This document shows positions 1 through 12,560 of a stretch of 64,000 nucleotides of DNA, one piece after another. The translations under genes and the position numbers were made by a program. The DNA lies in assembly GCF_914767665.1 (NCBI RefSeq), contig NC_059501.1, positions 34,882,501 to 34,946,500 on the forward strand, read 5' to 3'. Source of the stretch: Harmonia axyridis. Its lineage: Eukaryota > Arthropoda > Insecta > Coleoptera > Coccinellidae. The notes under the pieces were generated by a model. The model was not told the DNA's origin. It was given only the letters and a program-made list of their open reading frames with translations, and did not search any database. How positions within the stretch are numbered: the first letter of the stretch is position 1; each line of letters begins with the position of its first letter.

Positions 1-2965
1 CCAAAGGAAAAAAATTATCTCAGATCTTCTAAGCCTCTGCGAGTCCTCCAACGAGCTTATGCTTTTACAAGTTGGCAAAATGTGTTCTGTTCTGTTCCCA
101 TCATTATACCAGGTAACAGCATTTTCACTCAATAGTGACTGGTTGAAGTGTTGAACGGTCTGCCGAAACAAGACACATAGATCCTTTTCTTTTCTAGTGA
201 ACTGAAATTTCTTTCTTACGCCTCTTGTCTCATTTTACTACTTTCTTCTACAGTTATTTTCGGTATTCAAAATTATTTGTATTGTATGATTTTTTATTGC
301 TTTTTGCAGTTATTTTTTATTCTTGTTTAGCGGTGCCCTTTTATCAGTTTTTCTGACTGGGACTTCCTAAGTTTTGCTTTCTCCGCTGTTTGAATAATCT
401 TTAATCCGTTCCAACAAACTTTCATTCTATCTCTTTACTTTTTTTTAATGGTTTTCATCTTTAGATCGTCCGGTCAATAAATGTAACTTAAACTTCGCTT
501 ATTTTCACGGTGAAATAATATTGCTAAACGTCATAAATTGACTTGGGAGTTGCAGAGATGTTTAGTTCCCAAATAAAAATATTTTTCAGAGAAAGGTTTA
601 ATTGAAAAGAAATAGAAAAAGCACCAAGGTGAAATCAGGAGCTTTTTTGTGCTTGTGCATTGCTTGTGCTTTGTGCATTCTTGAATATAACAACTGATTG
701 TGATTTTAGAAGTGCTGCGATATAAATAAAAATAACCAAGCATTCTAAATTGTAAATTAGATAATGACAAATTTCTTCAACATAGAAAACACATAAATGA
801 AATAAATGAAAATGGATATATTTATTCTTCATTAAAAAATTTAACTATTTTTTTTCTATTCTAAAAAAACAAATAAATATTGACTTCCTGCAATAACCAA
901 TTTTTTAAAATAAATAATAGTTAAAACCTCAATCCTCATATAAATCGATGGTCTCTAGCGAAAACTAGAGCGAACTAATTATTGAACCGATCCTTGAAAC
1001 GGTATAGATAGACCCCTCTAGAGTCTAGATAGTTATTTATTCTCGATAAATTTGTACTTAATCTTTTAGAGTGTCTTCTAGCGTCACGGAGCTAATTTGT
1101 AATTTTTGGCACAAAAATTGCAACTGTGTTGCTCCGTTACTAGGGATATGAATTTTGCGTTTTATGAACGAAACAAATACAAAATGTCTGGAAAAAATTA
1201 ACACAGGAAGAAGAAAACCTGCCATCAAATTCAATTGAATAAAAAAGTTGAAACATTTTATATACCCTTGTTGTTGAAATGTTACCTATTTACCCTTGCG
1301 GTTGAAGTGATACTACTCAAAAGGGTTGCTATAACTACATTTAACATTAGCTATAGCAAAAAATACTATTTTGTTAGGCATCTCGCGGTTACGTTATCAA
1401 CTTTTAGTAAATGTACAAAAAATGTGATTGTTTTTTCTGCTAGGTATGCTAGGATAATTTTTGGATGTTTGAAATGTCAAAATGAAATCAATTCATAGGC
1501 TTTCAAAGTGTTAGGCTCGTCGCTCTAGGGGGCTGTGATGACATGTTATGGGGGGCTGCTTAACATCCATTATATTGGGTGATATTTCTGAAAGTTTGAT
1601 CTAGTATAGCTAGCAGAAAAAACATGTAATTTTTTTGAGCTTTAAAAAGTTGAAGATACAACCAAGTAATGCTTGTCAGAACAGCATTTCTTTATGGACC
1701 AATGACAAAATATTATTTAAAATTTTTCTTCCCCCCTTATAAATGGGTAAATCGAATAAACGAATAGTTAATCATGGATTGAAATTATAACCTCACTAAT
1801 TTTAAATAAGAACATCTTGTGGTACTAATCCGACTCTGGTTCTCACACTTTGTGCGAACAGGGGTATACAATCGTTCTCGCTGATCTAATCATCAACTAA
1901 TTTCATTTGGTTACCAACTGGCAACTACGATGGTCATCAGGTGTTCCTACCTAATTGATTGAATGCAACGTCGGAGAAAATTGCATGTAGTCGTGAAGTA
2001 ACTGCTCTTCATCTTTAAGTGGAAATTCTGATTACATACACACGTCCTAAGAATTTTTTTTTGGTGATGTCCCTTTCTTTTTTAAAGCTGATTATATCAT
2101 ATATCAATGAGGACATTATACAATAAAATGAGAGTCAGTTCATGATCATATACAGAAACATTCAATTATTGGATTGTGTTCATAATAGATTTGATTCTTC
2201 AATTATAGGCCAAATAAGTTCTGGATTTTGTCAAGCGTTTAAAGAGTCCCATTTAGAACCCGTGAAATTGTAGACTCATCACAATATGGGAATCATAAAA
2301 GATATTCTCATAAGAAAAATGGCAATCAATATTGATATTCGACAGTAAAGAATCTGATTTTTAGGTGTATTTAGATGATGAAAGATAAAAGCGAAGTTTA
2401 AAAAATTAGCAGATGTGTAATTGCTTCGCATTATAACTGTTATCTTCACAGACGGTAAGAACTTATTAGGAACTGAAAATGCAGATATTAGGCTTGCAAA
2501 AATACCTCTTATGCATCAACTGTACTTTCTATGGTGATGTTATCAATCTTAAACACAAAATATTATTTTTGCTCTGTCATAGTGCATCTTGTATCAAAAT
2601 TTCAGACTTCATCTAATTTCGGACAATATAGCAAATTGTTTTATATCATTTCGAATTGTAAGAATACGACTGCAGCATAACATGGTTGCAAAATGGTGAA
2701 TGAACTATATTGTAACTATACCTTAAATTCAGCGGTTTAAGCCTTTCTGAATAAAAATAAATTGTTTGAATGAATCGATAAACTAAAATTCAAAAAATTA
2801 AAACAACGTCGTTCTAAGCTAATAACAAATAAAATAAGTCAAATGAAACAATTGAAAATAGTGTGAATGTTCATGGTAGGTATTGGCCTTAATTTATATA
2901 AATATTATTACTAGGGGAATACAAATAGTATATTTCTAAGGAATGTATTGACAACCAAGTGGAAT
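1..2965. other. Gene-poor AT-rich stretch
   Basis: I see no convincing coding exon, RNA gene or transposon end here. Short open frames are present, but none has protein-like composition, splice context or a recognisable motif. Poly-A/T runs are common. The stretch could be intergenic or intronic DNA of a gene whose exons lie outside the window. Confidence 0.5.
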
Positions 2966-4708
2966 TTATTGATATTTCTCATATTCTAATCGTCTTTTTT
3001 TATAGCCCATATTTACGAAACCTCCAGTCACATTTTGCGTATCAACAAACTTAACCGCATTCGAGGTCCCAACTCCACTGAAAGTACCAAGAAGCAACGA
3101 AGTTGGAAAATGGCATTTCTTTAAAGTTAATTTGCTCGTACGAGAACATCTTGATTAAAACATTTGCATGATAAATATTGCTTACCGATAAGGTACCTAA
3201 TAATTTCAGTCTGGTTTTAAATAGAAAATAGTTGTTAGATACGGGGTGAGTCAAACATTATTCAAAAAGAAATTCGTTTAGTTCATAATTCACCCTGCAA
3301 TTGAAAAAATTGTCCGTAGAATTTTACAATTTTTTTATCATTTTCTGTCAAACATTTAATGTTTGATAGTCTAAAAATATAGTGGAATGCTTCCACATTT
3401 CAAGGAACTTCAATAAAGGGATATCTATTCATACAAGAGTTGCCCATAAAAGATGGGAGGCCCCATTGAGGATAATTAAAATATGCATGTTCATTTCCAT
3501 TAAAAGGTTCTTCAATAATTATTGCATTCTCGATGGGTGCTGAGTACCTGCTGAAAAATTCTAATCATATAACTCCAAACGTGCTATTTAATCTAAGGAT
3601 TGTTGGATCATTGAAGCTCTAGCAGACGACAGATAAACTTAAACTGGTGAAGCAAACAGAAAAAACTTCTTGATAATTTAAATAGTAATAATAATATAAA
3701 TGACTTCATTTTCTCTTTCACATAAGTATTACAAAGAGGAACATTTATTAAAGTCATATCTTCATTGAGAAAAAAGGCGAAGTCCAGGCTTGAACATCTA
3801 TAATTCTATAGGTATTGCTCAATCTTGCTCTACTTAACCTAGTGACAGTAATTTACCCACCAACTACTTGTGTCATTTGCATGAAATCATTTTTAATTCG
3901 TGAATAATATAATTTAATTGTTATTATTTTCATGTGCTTAAGATCTCAGGAAATGAATACAGATTTGAATGTAACATATGATAATTCAATTGATTTTTGG
4001 ATTACTCATTGAAGACCAAGAAAGAGATATAACAGTATTAAATTTCAAAATAGATAATAAATGAACAATGGGTATGAATTCCAAGAATTATTTGTTTACA
4101 AATCTTATTTATAGCTTAATGTCAGAGTTGTTGTCCAACCATTTTTGTCTACATTCTATAAAACTCCACGCTTTGGTCATTCTCCGAAGAACCGTTAACT
4201 AACACATTGCCAATTATCTGCAGGGAGGGCATTAATTGTTCAAAAACTGAATTTTGAAATAATTCTCCATTCATAGATAAGTGGTAATCCTTATGATCTC
4301 CACTGTCAAGTTGAGTTGAATCACATCCAGGTAAAAATCCATTAATTGTTCCAGCATTCAAAATAGTGTAATTCACTTCACGTATTTTTCATTTCTAATT
4401 GCATTATTTAATTTATATCCGGAGTATAATGAAGCTCCTCAAAAATTTCATAAATGATTGAGTAATAAGCCCTTATCTTGGAGAATTTAAATAACAAATG
4501 TTTCTCATTGTTGACTTCAATAACAAAAAGATTTCTTGTACTCGTACCTTATCCCACATTCACTAGCAAAACCAGTAGGACCTAACCAACCACGGTTTCT
4601 AAAAAAACTCTTTTCAATCTTTCGACAATATTTTGTCAGGACATCCATAGGGATCTCCCATAAAAATCTTTCTTGCGGAAAAAAACGATTCTGCCACATT
4701 AAGCCCAA
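2966..4708 (-). pseudogene. Possible multi-exon gene or broken gene, unidentified
   Basis: Several minus-strand blocks look protein-coding. Block 4548-4708 ends in RGWLGPTGFASECGI next to a good donor (AAG/GTACGAG). Block 4153-4440 encodes NAGTINGFLPGCDS and SLQIIGNVLVNGSSE, but the upstream part (YSGYKLNNAIRNEKYV) is one frame off, so it is frameshifted near 4380 or wrongly joined. Block 3400-3550 follows a TTTTTCAG acceptor and encodes RYSAPIENAIIIEEPFNG and YPQWGLPSFMGNSC before a TGA. Joining 4153 to 3550 keeps the frame, but the donor (GTAGAC) is poor. A further block 2966-3077 follows a good TACTTTCAG acceptor and encodes FVDTQNVTGGFVNMGY before TAA. I do not recognise the family. It may be a real gene with mis-set exon limits, a decayed gene, or partly chance. 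Confidence 0.28.
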
Positions 4709-4877
4709 TATGGTCCAATAACAAAACGTTCCTGTCCAAATTGAAAAGTGATCTCCGAAGCACTATTGAGTATCATTTCAAGTAGAGTGTCTACTTGACG
4801 TAGCGTGACAGATCACACGCTAAACTTAACTCATTGAGATATCGGTAGGGCGAACTCGAATCAAAAACTAATAATCC

Positions 4878-5000
4878 TGGTAGGCTATGATGGACCAGTG
4901 GCTTGTGAACACAAAGCCGGCTTGATCGGTAGGAGGTTCGAGATCCGGCTTCCTACTGAGTTTGCCAGGATCGGCTCGAACCCTTTGAAATGAAGAACAT
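4878..5000 (+). repeat. tRNA-derived SINE fragment
   Basis: An RNA polymerase III promoter-like pair is visible: an A-box-like TGGACCAGTGGC near 4891 and a B-box-like GGTTCGAGATCC at 4935-4946. B-box spacing is tRNA-like, but the sequence cannot fold into a full cloverleaf with an anticodon arm and is followed by non-tRNA sequence. That fits a SINE head better than a tRNA gene. No poly-A tail or target duplication was identified. Confidence 0.45.
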
Positions 5001-5348
5001 ATGTACAGGATCGAACTAGAATAAGGAATATGGTACCTACATTGAAATATTCGATTGATTTTAAGATGCTTTTCAATTTATAGATTCATCATTTTTTCTT
5101 AGCATTTATTATCTATACATTTTTATAAATAGTTGACAGAATGCAGTTGTGAAAAGTTTTATACTAATTTTTATTATTCCTTCTAATTTTTGTATCATGT
5201 TCTTCACTGAAAACAATGATGTGAAAAATGAAGAAAAATATTGCGGGATTCGAAACAATGGATAAGTGATCCGATATTCAAAAAAATTCCGAAATTTTTA
5301 AGTGTAATTTGTTTGTTGAAATTGCTTTTTTTTATCGAAATATAAACA

Positions 5349-5651
5349 ACATCAAAAGTTTCAGTTTCACACGGCATATCAACCTAGTGCCTATCTATAA
5401 TGATCTGTGAACTGAAGATAATTAAAATATTCAGTGGCCACTAAGGTAGCTGGAATTAACATAGTTAGATTTTTTCCTTTGGTCACTTATAAAAAACAAC
5501 ATTTATCAATTTGAAAATGTTGAAATGTTGAAAAAATCTAACGGTGCCTAATCCGGAAACTTTGGTGGCTACCGAATATTTTAATTATCTGAAGTTCACA
5601 GATTATTATAGATAGGCACTTGGTTGATTTGGAACTGAAACATTTGATGAT
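5349..5651. repeat. Foldback (hairpin) repeat
   Basis: An imperfect inverted repeat of about 140 bp per arm. The left arm holds GTGCCTATCTATAATGATC and AGATAATTAAAATATTC, and their reverse complements appear in the right arm around 5580-5625. The central spacer is about 30 bp and also partly paired. It codes for nothing and is probably a MITE-like element. Outer ends and target duplication are unclear. Confidence 0.6.
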
Positions 5652-8580
5652 TTTTATAGTTTGATGAGAAATTTATTTATCATGTTATATATTTTTGAAA
5701 AGGGAAAACAAGCGAGCTGATTTGTTATAGAAATTGTTTTGGTGTACATTTGAAAAATAAAAGTTTGTATTTTAACTTCAAAACTAATTCACATCAGTGG
5801 ATTCAACAAACAACAAACAAAAAGTGCCTATTTTTGTTTCATGGAGGATGTTTTTGTTTTATGTTGATAGCACCAATAATTGAGAAGTTATCAGAACTAT
5901 TCATTTCACGTTATTTTATAATTTTCTTTTATATCTTGAAAACAGTTGAATTTATAAGGTTGTCGTTTTAACCAAATTAATTACCTCAAAAATCGAAGCC
6001 GAAAATGTGTCATTTAATTTTTTGCTAGCTTCTAAGATCCCCTCACTAGACAACTAATTTGGTACACCGATACACAACCCAATGATGATTGTTATAATTA
6101 TGGACTAGAATTAGATAAAATGGTCAAATCAACTCAAAAGCAGTGTCCATAAAATTTTTATACGTTTCCTCTACAATGGAAAAAGTTCAGAAAAAGTGCA
6201 CAAATATTGTATTTAAAAAAAAAAATAATTGAAAAAATTAAAGAGTTTGATTGAATAAGGCGTCAGCAACAGATTTTCATAGCAAATTCTGGACGGCGAT
6301 TTAAAAAATTTATTGATATAAGCTTTCATTTTTATAATTTTTTGAGTTATAATATCGTAAGAGCATAGACAATATTTATTCGATTATACACCGAGTTCAC
6401 GAAACAACAAGAGTTGTGTTTCGTGAAATACGTCGAGTGATGAGGTATAATCGAAGTCTATGCTCGAGTTGGTATTCGTTAAGATTATAAGTCGTTATAG
6501 GATAACGAATGAGATTTTAATTTCCATAACTATAACCAGAGCACTGCATTTTGAAAAATTCAATGGTTTTTCACTGAGCTCGACTTATATGTTTTTCTTG
6601 GAATGTCGTACGTCCAAGAACTTTACTAAGATGTCTAAAAACAGCTTAAATGTTACTATGGAAATGAACACAATTTGACAGGAGACAAAACACCAAAACA
6701 TTTATACCACGTCGTCAAGGGCATATTCACTTATCACTACGCCATAATTATGGGAAATTCAAGGATTTTATTGGTAGGTACATCAAAACATGAGTCATCA
6801 GTACTATTATCTCCTCTTACTTTCCAACTAGGTTTTTACGGAACAGATCATAAAAAGCTCTGGTAGAAATGAACTAATTATGCTGTATAAAGTTGGGTTT
6901 CTCGTTCAACACAGGAACAGGGTAGAATCATACACATATATTTCCGATATCGCATCTATAAGGATTTGAAATTTATTAATTTATTTTTTATATGTTTCTT
7001 ACTCATTAATAATTCATGGTTCAAAACTTCAATAATCAAAATTTTATCGATAAACGATGCATTGCAGATTTAATAATAAGTCTGAAATCATGTCTGCGAT
7101 TACTCTAGAATGCCTTAATATTCCCTGAATTAACTCATATCGACTCTTGTATGGTTGTAACAATAGTAAAATATTAATTACTGATATGTATTAGGTAGGC
7201 TCACCACGTCATAGAAAAATTTTCCTCAATAATTCATTCAATTACCATTTTTGAGTGCTCGTTCCCCGAACAAGACGTCATTCCATCACGATATCTGTAT
7301 TATTTGAATTTTCAGCCAAGAATGGCCTCGAAAGAGGTCAAATCCAATATGTCCGGACGTCCCTAAAGACAATAAATCTGGAATAGGAAAACCTAGAAAC
7401 AGGGTAGATTCGAATCTTACCATTCGGAACTCATGGATTTTAAACCACTATAATGCACCTCTCACAAAATAGCATTGTGAAAAAATTTCTTACTGAAAAG
7501 AACAACCATCATATTCCTTCAATATAAATTTTTATTGATAAATCGTCATCAACTTGAAATGTCTTTTTTACATTTTTGAATTAATTCACTGAAAGACAAC
7601 TCTCTTTTTTTTAATATATTCAAATTCAAGAGTTGCGATGAGATAATTTCGACATTACATACGATACAAATAAGTTTCAACTTCTGTGAGCAGATTATAT
7701 TAGGTCATTGAATTCAATTCAAAAATTTCTATCTCTTCGAAGAAAATCTATGAATTTGATTGGATTTTTACTACCCAAAATGCTGAGTCGAATCGGTTGT
7801 CTCAAAAATTAATTCTAAAAAATTTATAATTTGGTCGTTTACCATATTGTGAAGTTGATAATGGCCATATCAGACGTCTATTTATATAGTTTTAATCCAA
7901 ACAGATAATGAACTTTTAATAATATCTATTTAGCTTGAATTAATAATCCTAGCTATATAACATAGTCATAAACACAATGTTTTTTCTAGAATGAGTTGTG
8001 ACATTATTGGGTAAAATAACAATTATTCATTTCTCGTATCATAAAATTGTTATGCGAGATTTATTGCTGATAACTTAATCTTAAGAAAGGTAGAAGAGGA
8101 AGTGTTATAATTCCGTTTCGTTGTATAAATAATGAGAAAATATTGTGATACGAGTAAATACACATGAATGTTTGTGTGAGATTAGAATGTAGGACAACTC
8201 CTTCCATTATTTCATAGATACCACGAACAGGTCATATGATATTAGATGAAAATTTTCGATCCGATAAAAAATTAAAACTTCGAGAAAAACACCCAAGTGA
8301 CCCAGGAGCTTTTGTGGTCTTATTTATCGGCTTTAAATCAACACATAAAATGTACCCATGAAACTTCAAGATATAGATATAGGTACACGGTGTTTCTTTT
8401 CCCAGGTCCGATTCGTTTTCTTTTGTAAATTACAAGAATGCGAAATAATTTATTTTCATGAAATAGAAGAAGTCCGCCTAGCGAAAATAGCAGTTGATAT
8501 GACAACTTAAATTTTGTTGATGGTCACTTCAACAACATGTAAGGACAAAATAATAGATTTAGATCTCTTGTCATGTGATC
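5652..8580. other. Gene-poor stretch
   Basis: Apart from the short hairpin at 6361-6465 I see nothing definable. Open frames of 60-75 codons occur, but they lack homology I recognise and splice signals that would chain them. Confidence 0.45.
6361..6465. repeat. Short near-palindromic hairpin
   Basis: The outer arms GAGCATAGAC...CGATTATA pair with TATAATCGAAGTCTATGCTC. An inner pair, TTCACGAAACAAC with GTTGTGTTTCGTGAA, flanks a very short loop. The whole 105-bp unit can form a cruciform. It is probably a small MITE. Confidence 0.5.
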
Positions 8581-8589
8581 TAAAGCGAT

Positions 8590-9180
8590 TTGTTTCACTA
8601 AGGACGCTATCAACGACAATCATAATAGACGAATATGGCACAACAAAATTCATAGGCCATTAACCAATATTTCAGCAAGATTTCAGCAGCGTTTAGTGTC
8701 AACGTTTAGGGTAAGATTTTCAACAATGAAATGATGCCAGTAGATGTTATAAATTTAGATTTGTATAGACATTTTTTGGAGCACAAACCTTTTAAATTAA
8801 CAGGTGATCTAGAGCTAAACATTGTTGAAAATATGTGGTTTCAGCTGGATGGTTCATCACCTCATAAAGAAAGAAGTAGTTAATTCGTTTAAAGAATTTT
8901 TTTTATGAATGAATAGGTCAAGAGAAACAAATGCCATGGACATCTCGTTCACCGGATCTCAATCAGTTAGATTTTTATTTATGGGGACATATTATGAAGC
9001 AGCTTGTGTATCGTATTGAAATCACATGTTATCAAGATACAGCGAATCGAATAAGAAACGACTCAAACCTAATCTTTTAAGAAGAAAATATTTTTTTTCA
9101 GAATCTTGCATGGAGTTCTTAACGAAAACGAATCAGATTTATGTTTTAAGAGATATTAATACAGCTATCATGTCTCAAAA
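8590..9180 (+). pseudogene. Decayed mariner/Tc1-superfamily transposase
   Basis: A fossil DDE transposase is readable in several frames. One segment gives MWFQLDGSSPHKE, which matches the second catalytic aspartate region of mariner-like enzymes (usually W.QqDGAPaH). It is followed by SRSPDLNQLDFYLWGHI, matching the WP.RSPDLtplDFfLWG block that precedes the third catalytic acid. A stop codon interrupts the frame just after HKERSS, and the frame then shifts. The N-terminal half and terminal repeats were not found. This is a dead copy of a DNA transposon; the assignment rests on those two blocks only. Confidence 0.7.
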
Positions 9181-9184
9181 TTAA

Positions 9185-10416
9185 TCATACATACATACAT
9201 TGTTAGGAGACTAGAAGTATGATTAATTACATTATAAAATCCTAAATTTCGAGAAATATAGTTTTCAGAAATTTTGGTTCAGTTTTTCTTATTGCGCGCT
9301 TGTTCCAGGAGAACAGCCACAAATGTCTGCAATTCTTTAATTTTATCAGAAAATGCTCTGAAATGTACGTCCAGCCGTATTACATGATTTAGACGAAAAT
9401 TATCGAACAGGCCGTGCTAGAGACTTGAAATTTTTGTAAGGGCCGGTATTATTAAGAATGGTTGACCGTCGCTTGAGTTCAACCGAGAGTCAACAAATGA
9501 ATATGAGGTTATAGACATTGAGGCGTATAGAATTGTCTGTTTTTTATTTTTATGCCTGTGTTTAGACAAGGGAATCTTAGAGAAAACTATCAGAATTAAA
9601 TGAGCACTGGAGCCAACCGAAATAAATCTGCCATAACCGATGGTTTTACAAATATCTTTATAATACCCGCTCTTAGTAGGTTCATGATCCGAACATCTCG
9701 GTTGAGTAAAGCGAAAAATGTTATAAATTTTGAATTCTCAATAATGGAAAAAAATAACAACTCAATCGATCTAAAATTCTAAGAATTAGTTTCAAAATGG
9801 CAGGATCTATGAAAAATTCAAAAGATTTTTTCATAAAATTTTGACTATCTATCCGTCATCTGGGTATCCTAGGTGTCTATCAGTTCATTGAAATTTTGTG
9901 CATATATACAAGTTCATCGATAAAGTTGATTTGTTACAAATTTTTTCTTTTATTTACGGGAAATGTTGAAAAAGTATCAAGCTGCCAGAAACTACATGAA
10001 GGACGAATATTCGAGGAGTAGGTAGATCGAGTTTATGATCTTACAAAAAATATTTATTTCAATGATAAGCTTGATTTCATATGAAATAGACAAATTTTAT
10101 TGCAAAAGGTAATTTTACCATGATTGGATTCCGATATTTAATAGCATAGAAAGGGGAAAAATCGAACTTTCAAGCATGCATCTATTATTCGTTTCGTAAT
10201 GAAAATTGTTCCAAACATATTTCTCCGTGGAATTTTATAGACCAGAAAATTTTTATCAACTAACTGAATAAAGTATCCTGAAGCTAAACTCTACCTGTAA
10301 AATGCTTTTGACTCACATCAGTGCATTTATAGTTTTTTTAATTGTACTCTCAGCCTCATATATTCTAACTGAATTGTGATGAAAGAGCTTAGATATTGAA
10401 CAAAACTTACTATGTA
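9185..10416. other. Gene-poor stretch
   Basis: It opens with a short (CATA)n run near 9187. No convincing coding sequence, RNA gene or repeat end was seen in the remainder. Confidence 0.4.
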
Positions 10417-10418
10417 TA

Positions 10419-11601
10419 GGGTTAGCCGACCGGCACTGGCTCTCGACCATTCCGTGATTTGAGATGAAATAATAATAAAAATATATCATGTAGTGCAAAA
10501 TATTTCTGCCGTACGTGTTCTCGACGATTCTACCCTTCCAAGATAGTTTGCATAGTAAGAGTATAGCCGGTATAGGTCAAAGTTTTCGCGCTAAAAATTA
10601 GTTTATAATCGTCTATCATAGAAAAAGGTTCTTTCTCGTCCTCTCTTAGAAAAGTGCTTTGTGATATATGACCAGAAAATAGTAATTATTTCTTATTTTA
10701 AATTATGTGCGTATATTTTGTTCCATATGAACTATAAGATATTTTGGAGTGTATTTCAATCAAGAAAAAAATAAATGTATATTTTTTTGTTCAATATTCG
10801 GTGGTCGCGAACTGGTATTGGAAAATTTGTATCTTTTATTTCTCGACCAAGGTGGTCGAGAACCAATATGTTACTTCAATAATTTGTATTTCAACCGATA
10901 TATTTCTGTTGGATCATTTTCGTTTTTTCTTCGATACCCTGATTCATTTATATATCTACTTTCTGAATTTTAGTTCGCGACCACCGAATTAACGTTGAAA
11001 CACTTATTTCTACCTTTTATTTAATCGCGGTCGAGAACTAATTTGATTATACTTAATTCTCGACCACTGGTGGTCGGTGTTTTATATTTTATTTGCTCAT
11101 TAGTTTCTAAATAGAGATTAAGAGCAAAATAACCAAAGAATGTTGTATGAGTTGCTATTTTGAAATATTTATAGAAAGTGGAAACTTTTGCAAAATATTT
11201 TTTTTTACGTTTCGAGTGTTTCTTACTTAATTACCTCATCTGAAACCCATCTGAGTGACAGGTAGTGATGTCGATGGTACGGTACGAAAGTAAGTACTAA
11301 TCACTCATCTCGCTCTCAAGTTTTATATGAAATTTTTAATATATTATTATGGTCGAAAACTAACACAAAAATGGTCGAGAACTCTGCGGCGTGGTCGTGA
11401 ATCGGAGGTTATTGAGATTTTCTATATGTTTTCACATTTCAAAGGTTAAATGCGAAAAGAACGCTTAAAATTATATGACAAATCATTTAAAATTCGCCAA
11501 AGAATCGATGAACACCAACATAATTAAAATTTGATAAGTTTATCTGTGAAAAAGTCGTGCTCAAAATCGATGTTTCTGGTCGAGAACCAGTGCATTTACC
11601 C
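10419..11601. mobile_element. GGTCGAGAAC-motif element, copy 1 (TA-flanked)
   Basis: A 1,183-bp repeat bounded by TA dinucleotides, beginning GGGTTAGCCGACCGG and ending GTGCATTTACCC. Both ends carry GCACTGG next to TTCTCGACC in inverted order, so they act as short terminal inverted repeats. Inside are about a dozen copies of GGTCGAGAAC, or one-mismatch variants, in both orientations (for example at 10441, 10519, 10802, 10842, 10854, 10973, 11030, 11062, 11352, 11374, 11392 and 11577). Some are back-to-back palindromes such as CTCGACCAAGGTGGTCGAG. No transposase frame is present, so it would be non-autonomous. A second copy lies inverted at 14350-15554, on the other side of foxD. I do not recognise the family. 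Confidence 0.7.
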
Positions 11602-11603
11602 TA

Positions 11604-12528
11604 GCTGAATTTTTGTTATGATGCCTTATTTGTACAGAAGTACATATGAGTTCAATCTTTGTTTTACATCTGATGCTCAGTTCAATTGGTTCGTCAGTAG
11701 TTTGTTAAATACCTATTGATACAAATAAATTATCTGAATATATGATCACCTACGAAAAAGATTGGAGCATAATAGGTTTGCACAGCTTTCTTATAAATTG
11801 AGATCAAGCTATACTTTAAAAATGTATTATTCATTTTTATGCACCAAAACAATTCATTATAAGTAGGTACCTATTTGATATATGTGAAAGAACAAAGAAC
11901 AAAATGGATTTTGATCATATCGCTGTGATATCATTATTATTCATTATAATTTGTAAGGAATTATTGAATGAGAAATCAATAAACATAAGTAAGTTTTTAA
12001 TTATTTCTGAATATCAGATATAAATACAATCTACATTTTATTTTACATATATACAATATTGAACAGAATAATTTATCTAAGTTTATATTCACAATATTTA
12101 AAACATCTTCAAGTTCAATTGAGGATGAGGATATATAAGTTACACAATGATTACAATAAATATTTCTTTCCAGACAAAAAATTCATGCACAATTCGGATA
12201 TAAATTTTTCATTTATCTTATCAGACCTCTAGTTGAAAAGTTAAAGATTCTTATCTAATTGAAAATAGGAATACATCAGAATCTCTCATTCGAATTAAAG
12301 ATTTAAATCATAATCAATTATTCAAGCATTCATAACTGTTCAATTAACATTCTTAGAAATTATCCGTCTTCTTCAAATTAAGGTATTTGATCAGATGGGA
12401 TATGTATGATAATATTGATGAATTATTGCAAATGAAGTTCATTTCACTATTCGAACAGTACTAATTATATATTGCATCTTAATAACACGCATTGCAAAAT
12501 TCTTTGGTCATAATTTGCACACCTTATA
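11604..12528. other. foxD downstream region
   Basis: AT-rich sequence between the repeat and the foxD 3' end. No gene or repeat end seen. Confidence 0.5.
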
Positions 12529-12534
12529 TTTATT
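12529..12534 (-). terminator. Poly(A) signal of foxD
   Basis: The minus strand reads AATAAA 27 nt past the foxD stop codon. It is the first canonical signal downstream, which suggests a very short 3' UTR, although later sites could also be used in this AT-rich DNA. Confidence 0.45.
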
Positions 12535-12560
12535 ATCACTAGCAAAATTCATTGAAATTT

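Noticed and set aside
4885..5000. tRNA gene
   Set aside because: A/B-box-like sequences are present but there is no full cloverleaf or anticodon arm; a SINE fragment fits better.
10744..10992. Overlapping open frames within motif element copy 1
   Set aside because: T-rich, not conserved in copy 2, no domain.
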